This document shows, one piece after another, positions 8,881-19,211 of a DNA stretch of 64,000 bases (its first letter is position 1; every line of letters starts with the position of its first letter). This stretch comes from Trichormus_B sp936914905 (GTDB lineage Bacteria > Cyanobacteriota > Cyanobacteriia > Cyanobacteriales > Nostocaceae). The notes under the pieces were generated by a model. That model was not told the origin of the DNA and did no database searches. It worked only from the letters and a program-made list of their open reading frames with translations. Location: NCBI RefSeq assembly GCF_039871975.1, contig NZ_JBDPLL010000001.1; one strand, given 5' to 3'. Both the position numbers and the translations under genes were made by a program.

Positions 8881-9600
8881 TTATACACTTTCTACAACAG
8901 TTATTTCCTCATCAGTTAATTCACAAAGTTCATACACTAGCTGATTGATTTATCTGTGAGTAGCTGTAATTTGTTCTTGAATTCCTCTTCTCACTGGTGG
9001 TGTCTATGCTTGATTTAATTGTTCATCAAAAGAAAGCACTTATTGGACTCAATTAACAGTTAAATCATGTTTTCGCTTCACTGTAATTTCAGAATTATCA
9101 ATAATTGGAATAGGAAGATTGCAGATAAATCGAGATTCAGAACTATAGTAACCACCTCTCATTGATGTAGATAATTTTTTTAGATAAAATTCTAAAGCCT
9201 TACTATTTAACAGCCCTGAAATGTATTCCCATGAATGGCTATATTTAACTAAAATTCTATATCCTCCAGCTACACCACGTGTAAAAAATACCTCGCCCAT
9301 TTTGTCCTATACAAATGATGAAACTGTAGCAATATCAGGAGTAAGTATTTTCGCCAAGGCTATTACATCTAAGGTTTTTAGATACACATAACTATACTAA
9401 TGATTTCCTAACCTAACATTTTGCTATTTTCTCTACTTTCTAAATAATTTCTATTATCTAGTCAATAATTCCATGTCAAAGGATATTGACTCTCAAAAAT
9501 CTTAATCGAAATTAATTCCATTAACCCATTCATTGATAACTATATAAGGGAAACTAATTAATTGACTAGTTTTAGCGTTCATAAATAAATTTAAACCTCC
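8881..9600 (-). pseudogene. C-terminal remnant of a TaqI/Eco57I-like type II restriction-modification enzyme
   Basis: On the minus strand the fragments read, in order, WYGYVYPK-like YSYVYLKTLDVIALAKILTPDIA, then VFFTRGVAGGYRI, then LLNSKALEFYLKKLSTSMRGGYY with FICNLPIPII, then a tail with REQIxATHRxINxLVYELCELTDEEITVVE after repair of stops. This is the target-recognition and C-terminal part of combined restriction-methylation enzymes of the TaqI-like specificity type. At least five in-frame stops are present. The catalytic nuclease and methylase part is absent; the next gene begins at 9632. The restriction function is lost here. Confidence 0.75.
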
Positions 9601-9631
9601 TATCTTTTCCGGCAAAGTACCTCTATATTAA

Positions 9632-10873
9632 CTATAATAACTCTTTTTTTACCAAATTAGCTAACTTTTGTGCTGCACCACTTTCTCCTCTCGCACTGCG
9701 TAATTTATCACGCATATTCTCTAATTTGTCTGGGTTCTCTAATAACTCCAATACCATTTCTCCTACTTCTGGAGGTTGCAATTTTCCAACCAATTCTGGT
9801 ACAATTTCTCTTTGCACCCAAATATTTGGCCAAGCTAATAAACCCTTACGTTTTGCCATGCACCAATTAATTAATTTAGCAAAACTAGAACCTACCCCTG
9901 GTAAGTTTGCCAATAATCCCGGTAAACCATCCCAAGAACGCATTGCATCTAATTGTTGAGTTGGTAATAATACAATCATTGGTACACCTAAAGCTCCCAA
10001 TTCTGCAGTGTTCGCGCCAACTGTAGTTAAACAAATAGAACACTGAGATAATAAATGATAAGCAGGATTCTCTTGTTTTAATTCTACAGTTAAACCTCTA
10101 GATGTTACTAAATTAGTATCTATTAAAGATGCTCCTTGGAAATTAAAGGCTTTTGTAAATGAGTTAATTTCAGGATTAGCAAAATTCAGTAAAATTTGTA
10201 TATCTAAGGTCGGTGCAACGGGAATGAAAAATTTGGTTTTTGGCCTTTTTTGATGGATATATTCAGCAATTGCTAAAGTTAAGGGTACACCTTGCGTTAA
10301 TTTCGCCGATTTTGAACCTGGTAAGATTCCGATAATTTCTTCTTCCCTACACTCTTGTTCCCCTGCTATCTTGATATCTTGCTCCTCTGCTGCTTCTAAC
10401 ATTAAATCACCAACAATGATAAACTTATCAGCATATTTAGGTGATACATGTTTTGCAACTTCAGCTTTCATAATTCCAAACCGATTAATCAAGTTATGCC
10501 AACGTGCTTCCCATTCCGCATAAACTACAGTTTTATATCCTAATTTCTTACCAAGAATCACTGGGAAAAATTGATCACCTCCTAGAAATACTACTACACC
10601 TTTATTTCTCCAATCCCAATTTTCTGCAGTTGTACCCCATATTAAAAACTGCCAGAAAAATTCAGGTGCTTGGACTCTATCAACTTCCGAATAAGATTTA
10701 GCTATGCTTGCTTCTTTTCCACTAGCATGTGGACAAGGTGATAAGATTACAGAAATTCTCACCTGAGAACGGTCATTTCCTAATTGTTCTCTTAATGCTT
10801 TCACGACAGGACGTACCCAGGTTGTTACTTCCCCTGGACCGTTAGAGAGAATGAGAATATCTACTGGTGTCAT
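9632..10873 (-). CDS. LpxB-like glycosyltransferase (lipid-A-disaccharide synthase related)
   Basis: The protein opens with DILILSNGPGEVTTWVRPVV, the nucleotide-sugar enzyme start seen in cyanobacterial proteins annotated as lipid-A-disaccharide synthases. Later blocks include FLGGDQFFPVILGKKLGY, GILPGSKSAKL and LTTVGANTAELGALGVPM, fitting a two-domain GT-B fold with the sugar-nucleotide site in the C-terminal half. Most cyanobacteria lack standard lipid A, so the true substrate is uncertain; I therefore give no symbol. The ORF is intact (413 aa) and ends 32 bp before the decayed restriction gene, which lies downstream on the same strand. Confidence 0.8.
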   Translation of the reverse strand: MTPVDILILSNGPGEVTTWVRPVVKALREQLGNDRSQVRISVILSPCPHASGKEASIAKSYSEVDRVQAPEFFWQFLIWGTTAENWDWRNKGVVVFLGGDQFFPVILGKKLGYKTVVYAEWEARWHNLINRFGIMKAEVAKHVSPKYADKFIIVGDLMLEAAEEQDIKIAGEQECREEEIIGILPGSKSAKLTQGVPLTLAIAEYIHQKRPKTKFFIPVAPTLDIQILLNFANPEINSFTKAFNFQGASLIDTNLVTSRGLTVELKQENPAYHLLSQCSICLTTVGANTAELGALGVPMIVLLPTQQLDAMRSWDGLPGLLANLPGVGSSFAKLINWCMAKRKGLLAWPNIWVQREIVPELVGKLQPPEVGEMVLELLENPDKLENMRDKLRSARGESGAAQKLANLVKKELL

Positions 10874-11089
10874 TATGTTTTTTTATGTTTGGTTTTGAGC
10901 TTTACTGCTCGTAAGAGATAAACTTATCATATCCTTTCCCCTAGGGAATAGAGAATAGAAATAAGACTGACGCAACTGGCATATTAGTAGGGTTTTTCAG
11001 ACCTATAAATTGGAGAGTATCAACAAATTTTCAACACCTGACGCACCTGAAAATAGATATCGAGTGTGATACTTGCGGAAGTAATAAGA

Positions 11090-11575
11090 AAGTATTTATC
11101 TATCTTTAATATCACTCAGGTAAATTTGAATATCTATAAATTTAAGTAATAAAAGATTAATTAATAAAGCTAACTGCACACCATTATCTATATATTCCTT
11201 CATCTTCTCCTGTCTAGTCTTCAAACTATCACTTGGGGAAAGTGACTCAATCACAAAATCAGGAGCGTTAGGAGGAAACTTGTCTTTTTATTCATCAGTT
11301 AAAATATTCCATCTTTCCAACTTTATCCAAGAAGCATCAGGAGAACGATCTGCACCATTGGGTAATTTAAAATAGGTGGAAGAATTAAAAGCCATCCCAC
11401 TACGATCAGCATCAGTCCAATTAAATAATTGTTGATTTAGTCTCCCATTCCTATTTCCTCCTATTTCCCGTTTCTACCCCCGTTGGTGGCAGAATGATTA
11501 ATTACCCATTTGCTGTTCTTTCAAATCTTAATTTGCGGTTCTTTTGAGATAGCCGAAAAAACTACTCATGAGTCA
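11090..11575 (-). pseudogene. Uma2-family (DUF820) endonuclease, broken, copy 1
   Basis: The minus strand preserves Uma2 hallmarks: LRFERTANG, STYFKLPNGADRSPDASW, IKLERWNILTDE and APDFVIESLSPSDSLKTRQEK, where the Asp and Glu belong to the PD-(D/E)XK-like core. An in-frame TAA at 11502-11504 follows ERTANG, a frameshift follows the ETGNR block, and another stop follows ILTDE. Uma2 proteins form large, mobile, often decayed families in Nostocales. A second, oppositely oriented copy with the same stop lies at 16060. Confidence 0.8.
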
Positions 11576-12017
11576 TTTCTATTACTGATTATAAGTTGAC
11601 AGTTAAAGCATTTATGATCATATCCTCTTTGAATTTGAATATTCTGGTAGAAATTTTAACTATCTCATATCCTAGTCTAGATCATGAATCTAATGTTTTA
11701 TATTTTGGTATAATTCATTGCTGTCGATTTTTTTTAATTAAAATAAAAATACCTTACATTCTGTATTAATTAATATGAATTGCTGCTGTTTCTAATCTCC
11801 ACTATTTAACTATAAAGTTAAATAACAACTTGCTAATGTAAAAAGAATTTACAGAAGGCTGAGACAATCTTATTTTTTTGTTAAGATTAATTAATAATGA
11901 TTACGTTTTTTATATCATTTTGTGTCAGTTAGGGAGCAAAATCCCCACTGAGTCCGAGTTTTCTGCTAAAAAACTCTTAATTGCCGAAGATAGTTAATGT
12001 TCTAGGAGCTTATCTGA
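11576..12017. promoter_or_regulatory. AT-rich leader region upstream of chlH
   Basis: No gene is readable in this roughly 440-bp, very AT-rich stretch. The chlH start is preceded by AGGAG at about 12004, a good ribosome binding site. A promoter must lie here, because the only upstream gene is the oppositely oriented Uma2 remnant, but I cannot fix its elements with confidence. Confidence 0.4.
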
Positions 12018-15000
12018 ATGTTTACCCAGGTCAAGTCCACTATTAGACATATTGCACCTAATGATTTAGGGGGACGTAATCTGATTAAGGTTGTTTATGT
12101 TGTGCTTGAGTCTCAATACCAAAGTGCTTTATCACAGGCGGTAAGAGAAGTCAATGCTAATCATCCCAATGTGGCGATTGAAATCAGTGGGTATTTAATT
12201 GAAGAACTACGCAACTCAGAAAATTATGATGAATTCAAGCGTGATATAGCTAGTGCCAATATATTCATTGCCTCACTAATTTTCATTGAAGACTTAGCCC
12301 AGAAAGTCGTTGCGGCTGTTGAACCCCATCGGGATAACCTAGATGTTTCCGTTGTTTTCCCATCTATGCCAGAGGTAATGCGCCTTAATAAGATGGGTAC
12401 TTTTTCCCTAGCACAATTAGGACAATCCAAGAGTGCGATCGCTCAATTCATGAAAAAGCGCAAGGAAAAATCTGGTACTAGCTTTCAGGATGGGATGTTG
12501 AAACTACTGAGGACACTTCCACAGGTGCTAAAATTCTTACCTATAGACAAAGCCCAGGATGCACGTAATTTCATGCTTAGTTTCCAGTATTGGTTAGGTG
12601 GTTCAGCCGAAAATCTGGAAAACTTCCTGTTAATGCTGGCAGATAAATATGTATTGAAAAGCAGTAAACAACAAAGAATAGAAGAAAGCATTAACTATGC
12701 TGCACCTGTTCTTTATCCTGACATGGGAATTTGGCATCCTTTAGCTACTACCATGTTTGAAGATGTGCGTGAATACCTCAACTGGTACACCGCCCGTAAG
12801 GATATTTCCAAAGATGTAAAAGACCCACTTGCTCCATGTATTGGACTAGTTTTACAAAGAACTCACTTAGTAACTGGTGATGATGCCCACTATGTAGCGA
12901 TTGTGCAAGAATTTGAATCATTAGGGGCAAAAGTACTACCTGTGTTTGCTGGCGGTTTAGATTTCTCCAGGCCAATAGAAGCTTACTTCTATGAACCTAC
13001 AACCAATAAACAATTAGTAGATGCAGTAGTATCCTTAACAGGATTTGCTTTAGTCGGTGGGCCTGCAAGACAAGACCATCCCAAAGCTATAGACGCACTT
13101 AAACGCCTTAATCGTCCCTACATGGTGGCCTTACCCCTCGTTTTCCAAACCACTGAAGAATGGTTAGACAGCGAACTAGGCTTACACCCCATTCAAGTAG
13201 CCTTACAAATTGCTATTCCTGAACTTGACGGTGCGATAGAACCCATCATATTATCAGGTAGAGATGGAGCGACAGGAAAAGCGATCGCACTGCAAGACCG
13301 AGTAGAATCAGTAGCTCAACGTGCCTTAAAATGGGCAAACCTACGCCGCAAACCCAAACTAGACAAGAAAGTTGCCATCACCCTTTTCAGCTTTCCACCA
13401 GATAAAGGCAACGTTGGAACAGCCGCATATTTAGACGTATTCGGTTCAATCCACGAAGTCATGAAAGGACTGAGAAACAACGGTTACGACGTGCAGGAAA
13501 TTCCCGAAACCGCAAAAGAGTTGATGGAACAAGTCATCCACGACGCACAAGCACAATACGCAAGCCCAGAACTTAACATCGCTTACAAAATGTCCGTGCC
13601 AGAATATGAAGCACTGACACCATACTCCCAACGCTTAGAAGAAAACTGGGGACCACCACCAGGAAACTTAAACAGCGATGGACAAAACCTACTCATCTAT
13701 GGTAAACAATTTGGTAACGTCTTCATCGGTGTGCAACCTACCTTTGGTTATGAAGGCGACCCCATGCGCTTATTATTCTCACGTTCCGCTAGTCCTCACC
13801 ACGGTTTTGCAGCTTACTACACCTACTTAGAACGGATTTGGAGTGCTGATGCTGTTTTACACTTTGGTACACATGGCTCATTGGAATTCATGCCTGGTAA
13901 GCAAATGGGAATGTCTGGTAATTGTTACCCCGATCAACTAATTGGCACAATTCCCAATCTGTATTATTATGCAGCTAATAACCCCAGCGAAGCCACCATT
14001 GCTAAACGTCGGAGTTACGCAGAAACAATTTCTTACCTCACACCTCCTGCAGAAAACGCAGGTTTGTACAAAGGTTTGAAAGAACTTAGTGAGTTAATTG
14101 CATCTTACCAAACCTTAAAAGATAGCGGTCGTGGAGTTCCCATTGTTAACTCCATCATGGACAAATGTCGTATCGTTAACCTAGACAAAGATATTAACTT
14201 ACCCGAAACCGAGGCAAAAGATATGTCCTCAGAAGAAAGAGATAATATCGTGGGTATGGTTTATAGCAAGTTAATGGAAATTGAATCTCGGTTATTACCT
14301 TGCGGTTTGCACATCATTGGTAAACCACCCACAGCAGAAGAAGCCGTTGCAACTTTAGTAAATATTGCCAGCTTAGACCGCAGCGAAGAAGAAATTTTCA
14401 GTTTACCCCGAATTATTGCCAACAGCTTAGGACGGGACATTGAAGAAATTTACAAAAACAGTGATGTCGGTATTTTAGCCGACGTGCAACTATTACAAGA
14501 TATCACCCTGGCAACTCGGGCTGCTGTCGGTTCCTTAGTACAAGAACAAACCGACGCAGAAGGTAGAGTTTCCCTAGTTTCCAATTTGAACTTCTTCAAA
14601 ATGGGCAAAAAAGAACCTTGGGTAGAATCATTGCACAAATCTGGTTACAGCAAAGTTGACACCTCTGCATTAAAACCATTATTCGAGTATTTGGAATTCT
14701 GCTTAAAACAAGTTTGTGCAGATAACGAACTTGGTGGTTTACTGCAAGGTTTAGAAGGTGAATATATTTTACCAGGACCCGGTGGCGACCCCATCCGCAA
14801 CCCTGACGTATTGCCCACAGGTAAAAATATACACGCCTTAGATCCTCAATCTATCCCCACCACCGCCGCAGTCCAATCAGCCAAAATCGTTGTTGATAGG
14901 CTTTTAGCACGTAACAAGGCTGAAAATGATGGAAACTGGCCAGAAACGATCGCTTGCGTCCTCTGGGGTACAGATAACATCAAAACCTACGGTGAATCCC

Positions 15001-16007
15001 TCGCCCAAATTATGTGGATGGTGGGAGTACGTCCAGTTGCCGATGCATTGGGACGGGTAAACAAGTTAGAATTAATACCTTTGGAAGAATTAGGACGACC
15101 CAGAATTGATGTTGTAATTAACTGTTCTGGTGTGTTCCGCGACTTGTTCATTAATCAAATGAACCTACTTGACCAAGGTGTGAAAATGGCAGCAGAAGCT
15201 GATGAACCCTTGGAAATGAATTTTGTCCGTAAACACGCTTTGCAACAAGCAGAGGAAATGGGGATAAATCTGCGTCAAGCTGCAACTCGCGTTTTCTCTA
15301 ATGCTTCTGGTTCTTATTCTTCTAATATAAACCTTGCGGTGGAGAATAGCACTTGGGATAGTGAAGCAGAGTTGCAAGAAATGTATTTGAAGCGCAAATC
15401 TTTCTCTTTCAATTCTGATAATCCTGGTGTTATGGATGAGTCACGGCAGATTTTTGAAACTACTTTGAAAACTGCTGATGCAACTTTCCAAAACCTTGAT
15501 TCTTCGGAAATCAGTTTAACAGATGTTTCCCATTATTTCGACTCTGACCCAACTAAGTTAGTTGCAAGTCTCCGTGCAGATGGTAAGAAACCTGCATCTT
15601 ACATTGCAGATACAACTACCGCCAATGCACAGGTAAGAAGTTTATCAGAAACTGTGCGTTTGGATGCGCGGACTAAGTTGTTAAACCCCAAATGGTATGA
15701 GGGGATGTTATCTCACGGTTACGAAGGTGTGCGGGAACTTTCTAAGCGGTTGGTAAATACTACTGGTTGGAGTGCGACTGCTGGTGCTGTGGATAATTGG
15801 GTTTATGAGGAAACCAATGAGACATTTATTAAAGATGAGGAAATGCAGAAGCGTTTGATGAATCTCAATCCTCATTCTTTCCGCAAGATTGTTGCTACTT
15901 TGTTGGAAGTCAATGGTCGCGGTTATTGGGAGACTAGCGAGGAGAATTTGGATCAGTTGAGAGAGTTGTATCAGGAGGTGGAAAATCGGATTGAGGGTAT
16001 AGAATAG
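12018..16007 (+). CDS. chlH: Magnesium chelatase subunit H
   Basis: ChlH binds protoporphyrin IX and, with ChlI and ChlD, inserts magnesium at the first committed step of chlorophyll synthesis. The 1329-residue protein is full length: the N-terminal DUF3479-type region (MFTQVKSTIRHIAPNDLGG), then the CobN/ChlH core with FGTHGSLEFMPGKQMGMSG, LPTGKNIHALDPQSIPT and NPKWYEGMLSHGYEGV. An AGGAG ribosome binding site precedes the ATG. It stands alone between two inverted Uma2 remnants. The related but distinct cobaltochelatase-type gene at 31036 has its own N-terminus. Confidence 0.97.
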   Translation: MFTQVKSTIRHIAPNDLGGRNLIKVVYVVLESQYQSALSQAVREVNANHPNVAIEISGYLIEELRNSENYDEFKRDIASANIFIASLIFIEDLAQKVVAAVEPHRDNLDVSVVFPSMPEVMRLNKMGTFSLAQLGQSKSAIAQFMKKRKEKSGTSFQDGMLKLLRTLPQVLKFLPIDKAQDARNFMLSFQYWLGGSAENLENFLLMLADKYVLKSSKQQRIEESINYAAPVLYPDMGIWHPLATTMFEDVREYLNWYTARKDISKDVKDPLAPCIGLVLQRTHLVTGDDAHYVAIVQEFESLGAKVLPVFAGGLDFSRPIEAYFYEPTTNKQLVDAVVSLTGFALVGGPARQDHPKAIDALKRLNRPYMVALPLVFQTTEEWLDSELGLHPIQVALQIAIPELDGAIEPIILSGRDGATGKAIALQDRVESVAQRALKWANLRRKPKLDKKVAITLFSFPPDKGNVGTAAYLDVFGSIHEVMKGLRNNGYDVQEIPETAKELMEQVIHDAQAQYASPELNIAYKMSVPEYEALTPYSQRLEENWGPPPGNLNSDGQNLLIYGKQFGNVFIGVQPTFGYEGDPMRLLFSRSASPHHGFAAYYTYLERIWSADAVLHFGTHGSLEFMPGKQMGMSGNCYPDQLIGTIPNLYYYAANNPSEATIAKRRSYAETISYLTPPAENAGLYKGLKELSELIASYQTLKDSGRGVPIVNSIMDKCRIVNLDKDINLPETEAKDMSSEERDNIVGMVYSKLMEIESRLLPCGLHIIGKPPTAEEAVATLVNIASLDRSEEEIFSLPRIIANSLGRDIEEIYKNSDVGILADVQLLQDITLATRAAVGSLVQEQTDAEGRVSLVSNLNFFKMGKKEPWVESLHKSGYSKVDTSALKPLFEYLEFCLKQVCADNELGGLLQGLEGEYILPGPGGDPIRNPDVLPTGKNIHALDPQSIPTTAAVQSAKIVVDRLLARNKAENDGNWPETIACVLWGTDNIKTYGESLAQIMWMVGVRPVADALGRVNKLELIPLEELGRPRIDVVINCSGVFRDLFINQMNLLDQGVKMAAEADEPLEMNFVRKHALQQAEEMGINLRQAATRVFSNASGSYSSNINLAVENSTWDSEAELQEMYLKRKSFSFNSDNPGVMDESRQIFETTLKTADATFQNLDSSEISLTDVSHYFDSDPTKLVASLRADGKKPASYIADTTTANAQVRSLSETVRLDARTKLLNPKWYEGMLSHGYEGVRELSKRLVNTTGWSATAGAVDNWVYEETNETFIKDEEMQKRLMNLNPHSFRKIVATLLEVNGRGYWETSEENLDQLRELYQEVENRIEGIE

Positions 16008-16059
16008 GATTAAATAGGCAGGTGTTATACCTGCCTAAATATTCAAGGAGGATATGAGG

Positions 16060-16639
16060 ATGAATGCTTTAACTATCAACTTAGAATCAGTAATAGAAAT
16101 GACTGATGAGCAGTTTTTTCTGCTATGTCAAAACAACAGCAAATTAAGATTTAAAAGAACAGCAAATGGGTAATTAATAATTCTCCTCCCGTTGGTGGCA
16201 GAAACGGGAAATAGGAATGCTGGTATCACTGATCAAATTTGGATTTGGAATGATCAAAATAAACAGGGTATAGTTTTTGGTTCTTATACCTGTTTTAAAT
16301 TACCCAATGGTGCAGATCGTTCTCCTGATGCTTCTTGGATAAAGTTAGAAAGATGGAATAGTTTAACTTAGGAAAAAAAGGAAAAGTTTACCCCGATTTT
16401 TTCTTATTTTGTGTGTGATTGAGTTACTTTCTCCTACTGATAGTTTAAAGGCTACACAGGAAAAGATGAAGGAATATATAGATAATGCTGTACTTTTAGG
16501 TTTATTAATTAATCGTAAATCTCGTCAAGTGGCAATTTATATATAAGGTAAGGAAGTTAAAGTTTTGGACTCTCCTGCTGCGGTTTGGGGGGAATATATT
16601 TTAAATGGTTTTGTGTTAATTTTGGGTGTAATTTGGTAG
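16060..16639 (+). pseudogene. Uma2-family (DUF820) endonuclease, broken, copy 2
   Basis: The frame starts well after an AAGGAGGATATGAGG ribosome binding site with MNALTINLESVIEMTDEQFF, typical of the family. A TAA at 16171-16173 stops it after RTANG, the same place as in copy 1. After a frameshift come SYTCFKLPNGADRSPDASW and KLERWNSLT, another stop, then LLSPTDSLKATQEKMKEYI and a tail ending VLILGVIW at 16639. All family blocks survive in order, so the gene was whole until recently. It lies 52 bp after chlH. Confidence 0.82.
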
Positions 16640-17147
16640 GTCTTGTAGTAATTATTTATGGTTCTTCGCTACTTGTTATGCCAACTATTAATTAAACATC
16701 AAAACTTTGTGGAAAAATCAAGGTGAAAAAATAAAATCCACGAAAAACTTATAAAATATTAATAACAAAGCCTGTACTTTTCGAATGGCAAGGTTTTCAT
16801 GGGTTTCATGAACCGTATTGACCATAATATATACTGCAGAGCCTTATTTATTTCAGCCAAGTTTGATTAGAGTTTCAGATAACCATTCTTAGGCTCCATT
16901 ATAAGTAAAACCCTTATGATCAGACCTGGAAAATTGATCCATATATTCACAGTAAATACTATGAGAACTGGAGTTTATGTCAATATCCCAATGAGGCGAC
17001 TTAAGTAACGTTTTTTACCTCCAATATTCCAAACATAAATAAGTGTTGGTAATATCTGGCTTTTAACAAAGTCCTCAACTTTCTTACTTGTGGTCATAAT
17101 TTTATTATTCATTATCGTTTATTTTAGTTCTTTTTGAAAACTATTCA
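16640..17147 (-). pseudogene. Remnant of an unidentified protein encoded after the STAS-like gene
   Basis: Only 16830-17112 is readable; 16640-16829 shows nothing. On the minus strand an ATG at 17112 gives MNNKIMTTSKKVEDFVKSQ and ILPTLIYVWNIGGKKRYLSR, then a frameshift to PHWDIDINSSSHSIYCEYMDQF and a further stop-broken YNGAxEWLSETLIKLG. It begins 36 bp downstream of the STAS-like remnant on the same strand, so the two probably formed an operon. I do not recognise the family. Confidence 0.4.
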
Positions 17148-17560
17148 TTATTCTTCGAAGTATGTGAAGACTTCGTTCATACTTTTTATCCTAATTCTAC
17201 TTTGAAACTCATGAAAACCATACTAAACAACAAGTTCACCTATAGATTTATCAGCAAAGCTGGAAGAAATAACAGCAATTCGTGAAAAATCAAGGACAAC
17301 TTATAGAGCACTTGTATTAATTACATTAACTACAATTGTACGGATTTTGTTAGCAGCAATTCGTGTACCAGTTCCAGATATATCATCTTTGATGGGAATA
17401 CAATGCCCACCTATATCATTTTCCAAATCTTCTAGAAACAAATTTACAGGTTCATAACCACCCAGTGCGATTTTTATATCAATATCTTTACTGGCATTAA
17501 TTTAGAGATCAATAATTGTACCCACATGATTTAGCTCTTGTAGAATAAGACAATCATCAT
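17148..17560 (-). pseudogene. STAS-like DUF4325 protein, broken
   Basis: The minus strand reads, with one frame, DIDIKIALGGYEPVNLFLED, ENDIGGHCIPIKDD and TRIAANKIRTIVVNVINTS, then a stop, then VVLDFSRIAVISSSFADKSIGELVV, another stop and YGFHEF. The VxxDFSxxxxISSSFADExIGxL block is the signature of the STAS-like DUF4325 domain, usually found in small regulatory or defence-associated proteins. Two or more nonsense codons and an uncertain N-terminus make it non-functional. Its operon partner appears to be the remnant below 17112. Confidence 0.65.
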
Positions 17561-17651
17561 ATCTCCAAACAGAAAGTTTATTTTACCGTAAGGATTGAGG
17601 TGGTGGGGTATTAACAAGTGTGATAGGTGAGGGAGAATATAGCAAGCAGTT

Positions 17652-19105
17652 ATGGAAAAGAACCTGCCACAAAAACTAGACACAGAGATATTGAAGCAGT
17701 TGGCAACAGAGTAAGTGGTAGAAATCATTATTGAGGAGGGGAATAGTATAGAGAAGCTAAGAAATAGAGTAGTAGAACTGAAAAAAGAAATAGAGAAACT
17801 CAAAGTCAGTAGAGATTTAGACGGCATTAGATTATGGAAAGCACCGTCAGGAGACATCCTCAAAAAAACTGAGAACAAACAACAAGAGAAACCAGAAGAA
17901 AACCACACACCAAAATGGAAACCAGGAGGATAAGCAGGCCATAGGAGAAAAACGAGAAAGGGGTTTGGTGGAGTAGATAGATTTGAGATCCTGGGACCAC
18001 AAGTGTGTGGATGGTGTGGTCAGGGGGAATTGTTTGGCTAACCAATAAAAATGGAAATACAACAAGTAGGGGAGTTGGTAGACAGGCTAATCGAAATAGT
18101 AGAATATCTAAAGATATAGGTGCATTTGCAATGTGTGTGGGGAAACACAAACGGCAGACTGGTCACCAGAGATAGTAATGGGACAAGATATAGGAATTAG
18201 ACTACAAGCTTTTTTGGGATGGATCAATAACTACGGGCATTTACCCTATGAAAAACAACAAGAATTATTGTGGTAACTGGGTCAAATAGAAATTAGAGTG
18301 GGAACATTAGTAGCTAGGAATGAAGGAATAGATGGTGCAGTGGCTCAAAGTAAAGTATTGATAGCCTCAAACAGTGGATAAAACAAACCCAGCCTAATAT
18401 CCTTGCGGATGAAACACCCTGGGTAGTTAAAGGGGTAAAAGAATGGTTATGGATTTTGCCAATACTGACTTCCCTTGATTTCATGGTCCTGATACTCCTT
18501 CTCCTGCCGAATTAGAATCCATTGTGGGTTATAGTTTGGTGTACTCAGTTGTGATGACTTTACTGCCTATAACGGTGATCTGCTCAAAGCTCAACACAAA
18601 TGTCAGGCAGATCTACTCTGTCACTTCAAGAAACTAATCAAGATTCCTGGCTTAAATCACCAAGCAATTGGCACATAATTTATCGACCTGATAGTAATAG
18701 ATGAAGGTTTTAAAAACTAAGCTTTATTCTAACAAACCCAAAACCTTGATGAATTATTGATTTGGGCATACTAGATTCAACTTTTGGTTGAATCTTCTAT
18801 TCATTCATTGATAAAGCCGGAGGGAAACCTGGTAAACTTTTACCTTCCTTACCCAATAGCCCTTGATAATTATTGAGCTGAACTAACGTTACCTTTACCA
18901 CTGACAAAAGGAAAAGTCTGTGATGCTTCTCTTTCTATGTAGCGATTGTAACATACTACCAATTTATTGACGGTTATACAAACTTATCGCCCTCAAGCAC
19001 TCTCTCTAATTAAGTTTTTTGACCAACCTATCAAAGCAATGGTTAACTCTGCTTTGCAGATACCTTCTTTAATCCCTCTACCTTAGACCTGAATCCTTAC
19101 AAAAA
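17652..19105 (+). mobile_element. IS66-family transposase remnant
   Basis: From the ATG at 17652 the plus strand follows an IS66-type transposase: a coiled-coil N-terminus (EEGNSIEKLRNRVVELKKEI), a lysine-rich linker, a zinc-binding region (CGWCGQGELFG, CNVCGE-like), WINNYGHLPYEKQQELL, NILADETPWVVKGVKEWLW (DDE-type Asp), and a tail with ALSLIKFFDQPIKAMVNSALQIPSLI. Many stops and frameshifts interrupt it, so it is inactive. The terminal repeats are not identifiable. It fills the space between the STAS-like remnant and psaB. Confidence 0.8.
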
Positions 19106-19150
19106 GATGAGCAGCATTCTTCCAATTAATAATCTAAATCCGCCCATGAA

Positions 19151-19180
19151 AAAATCCCCTACCTGACGGCAGGGGATTTT
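19151..19180 (-). terminator. Terminator of the psaA-psaB operon
   Basis: AAAATCCCCT and AGGGGATTTT form a 10-bp stem around a 10-base loop, 31 bp after the psaB stop. On the psaB (minus) strand the stem ends in a T-rich run, as in an intrinsic terminator. Confidence 0.8.
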
Positions 19181-19211
19181 CTTGTTACTTACCTAAAACC
19201 AGCAGTCAATA

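Noticed and set aside
17531..18150. Three minus-strand frames, Phe/Leu/Ser rich
   Set aside because: They are antisense to the coiled-coil and linker part of the IS66 remnant.
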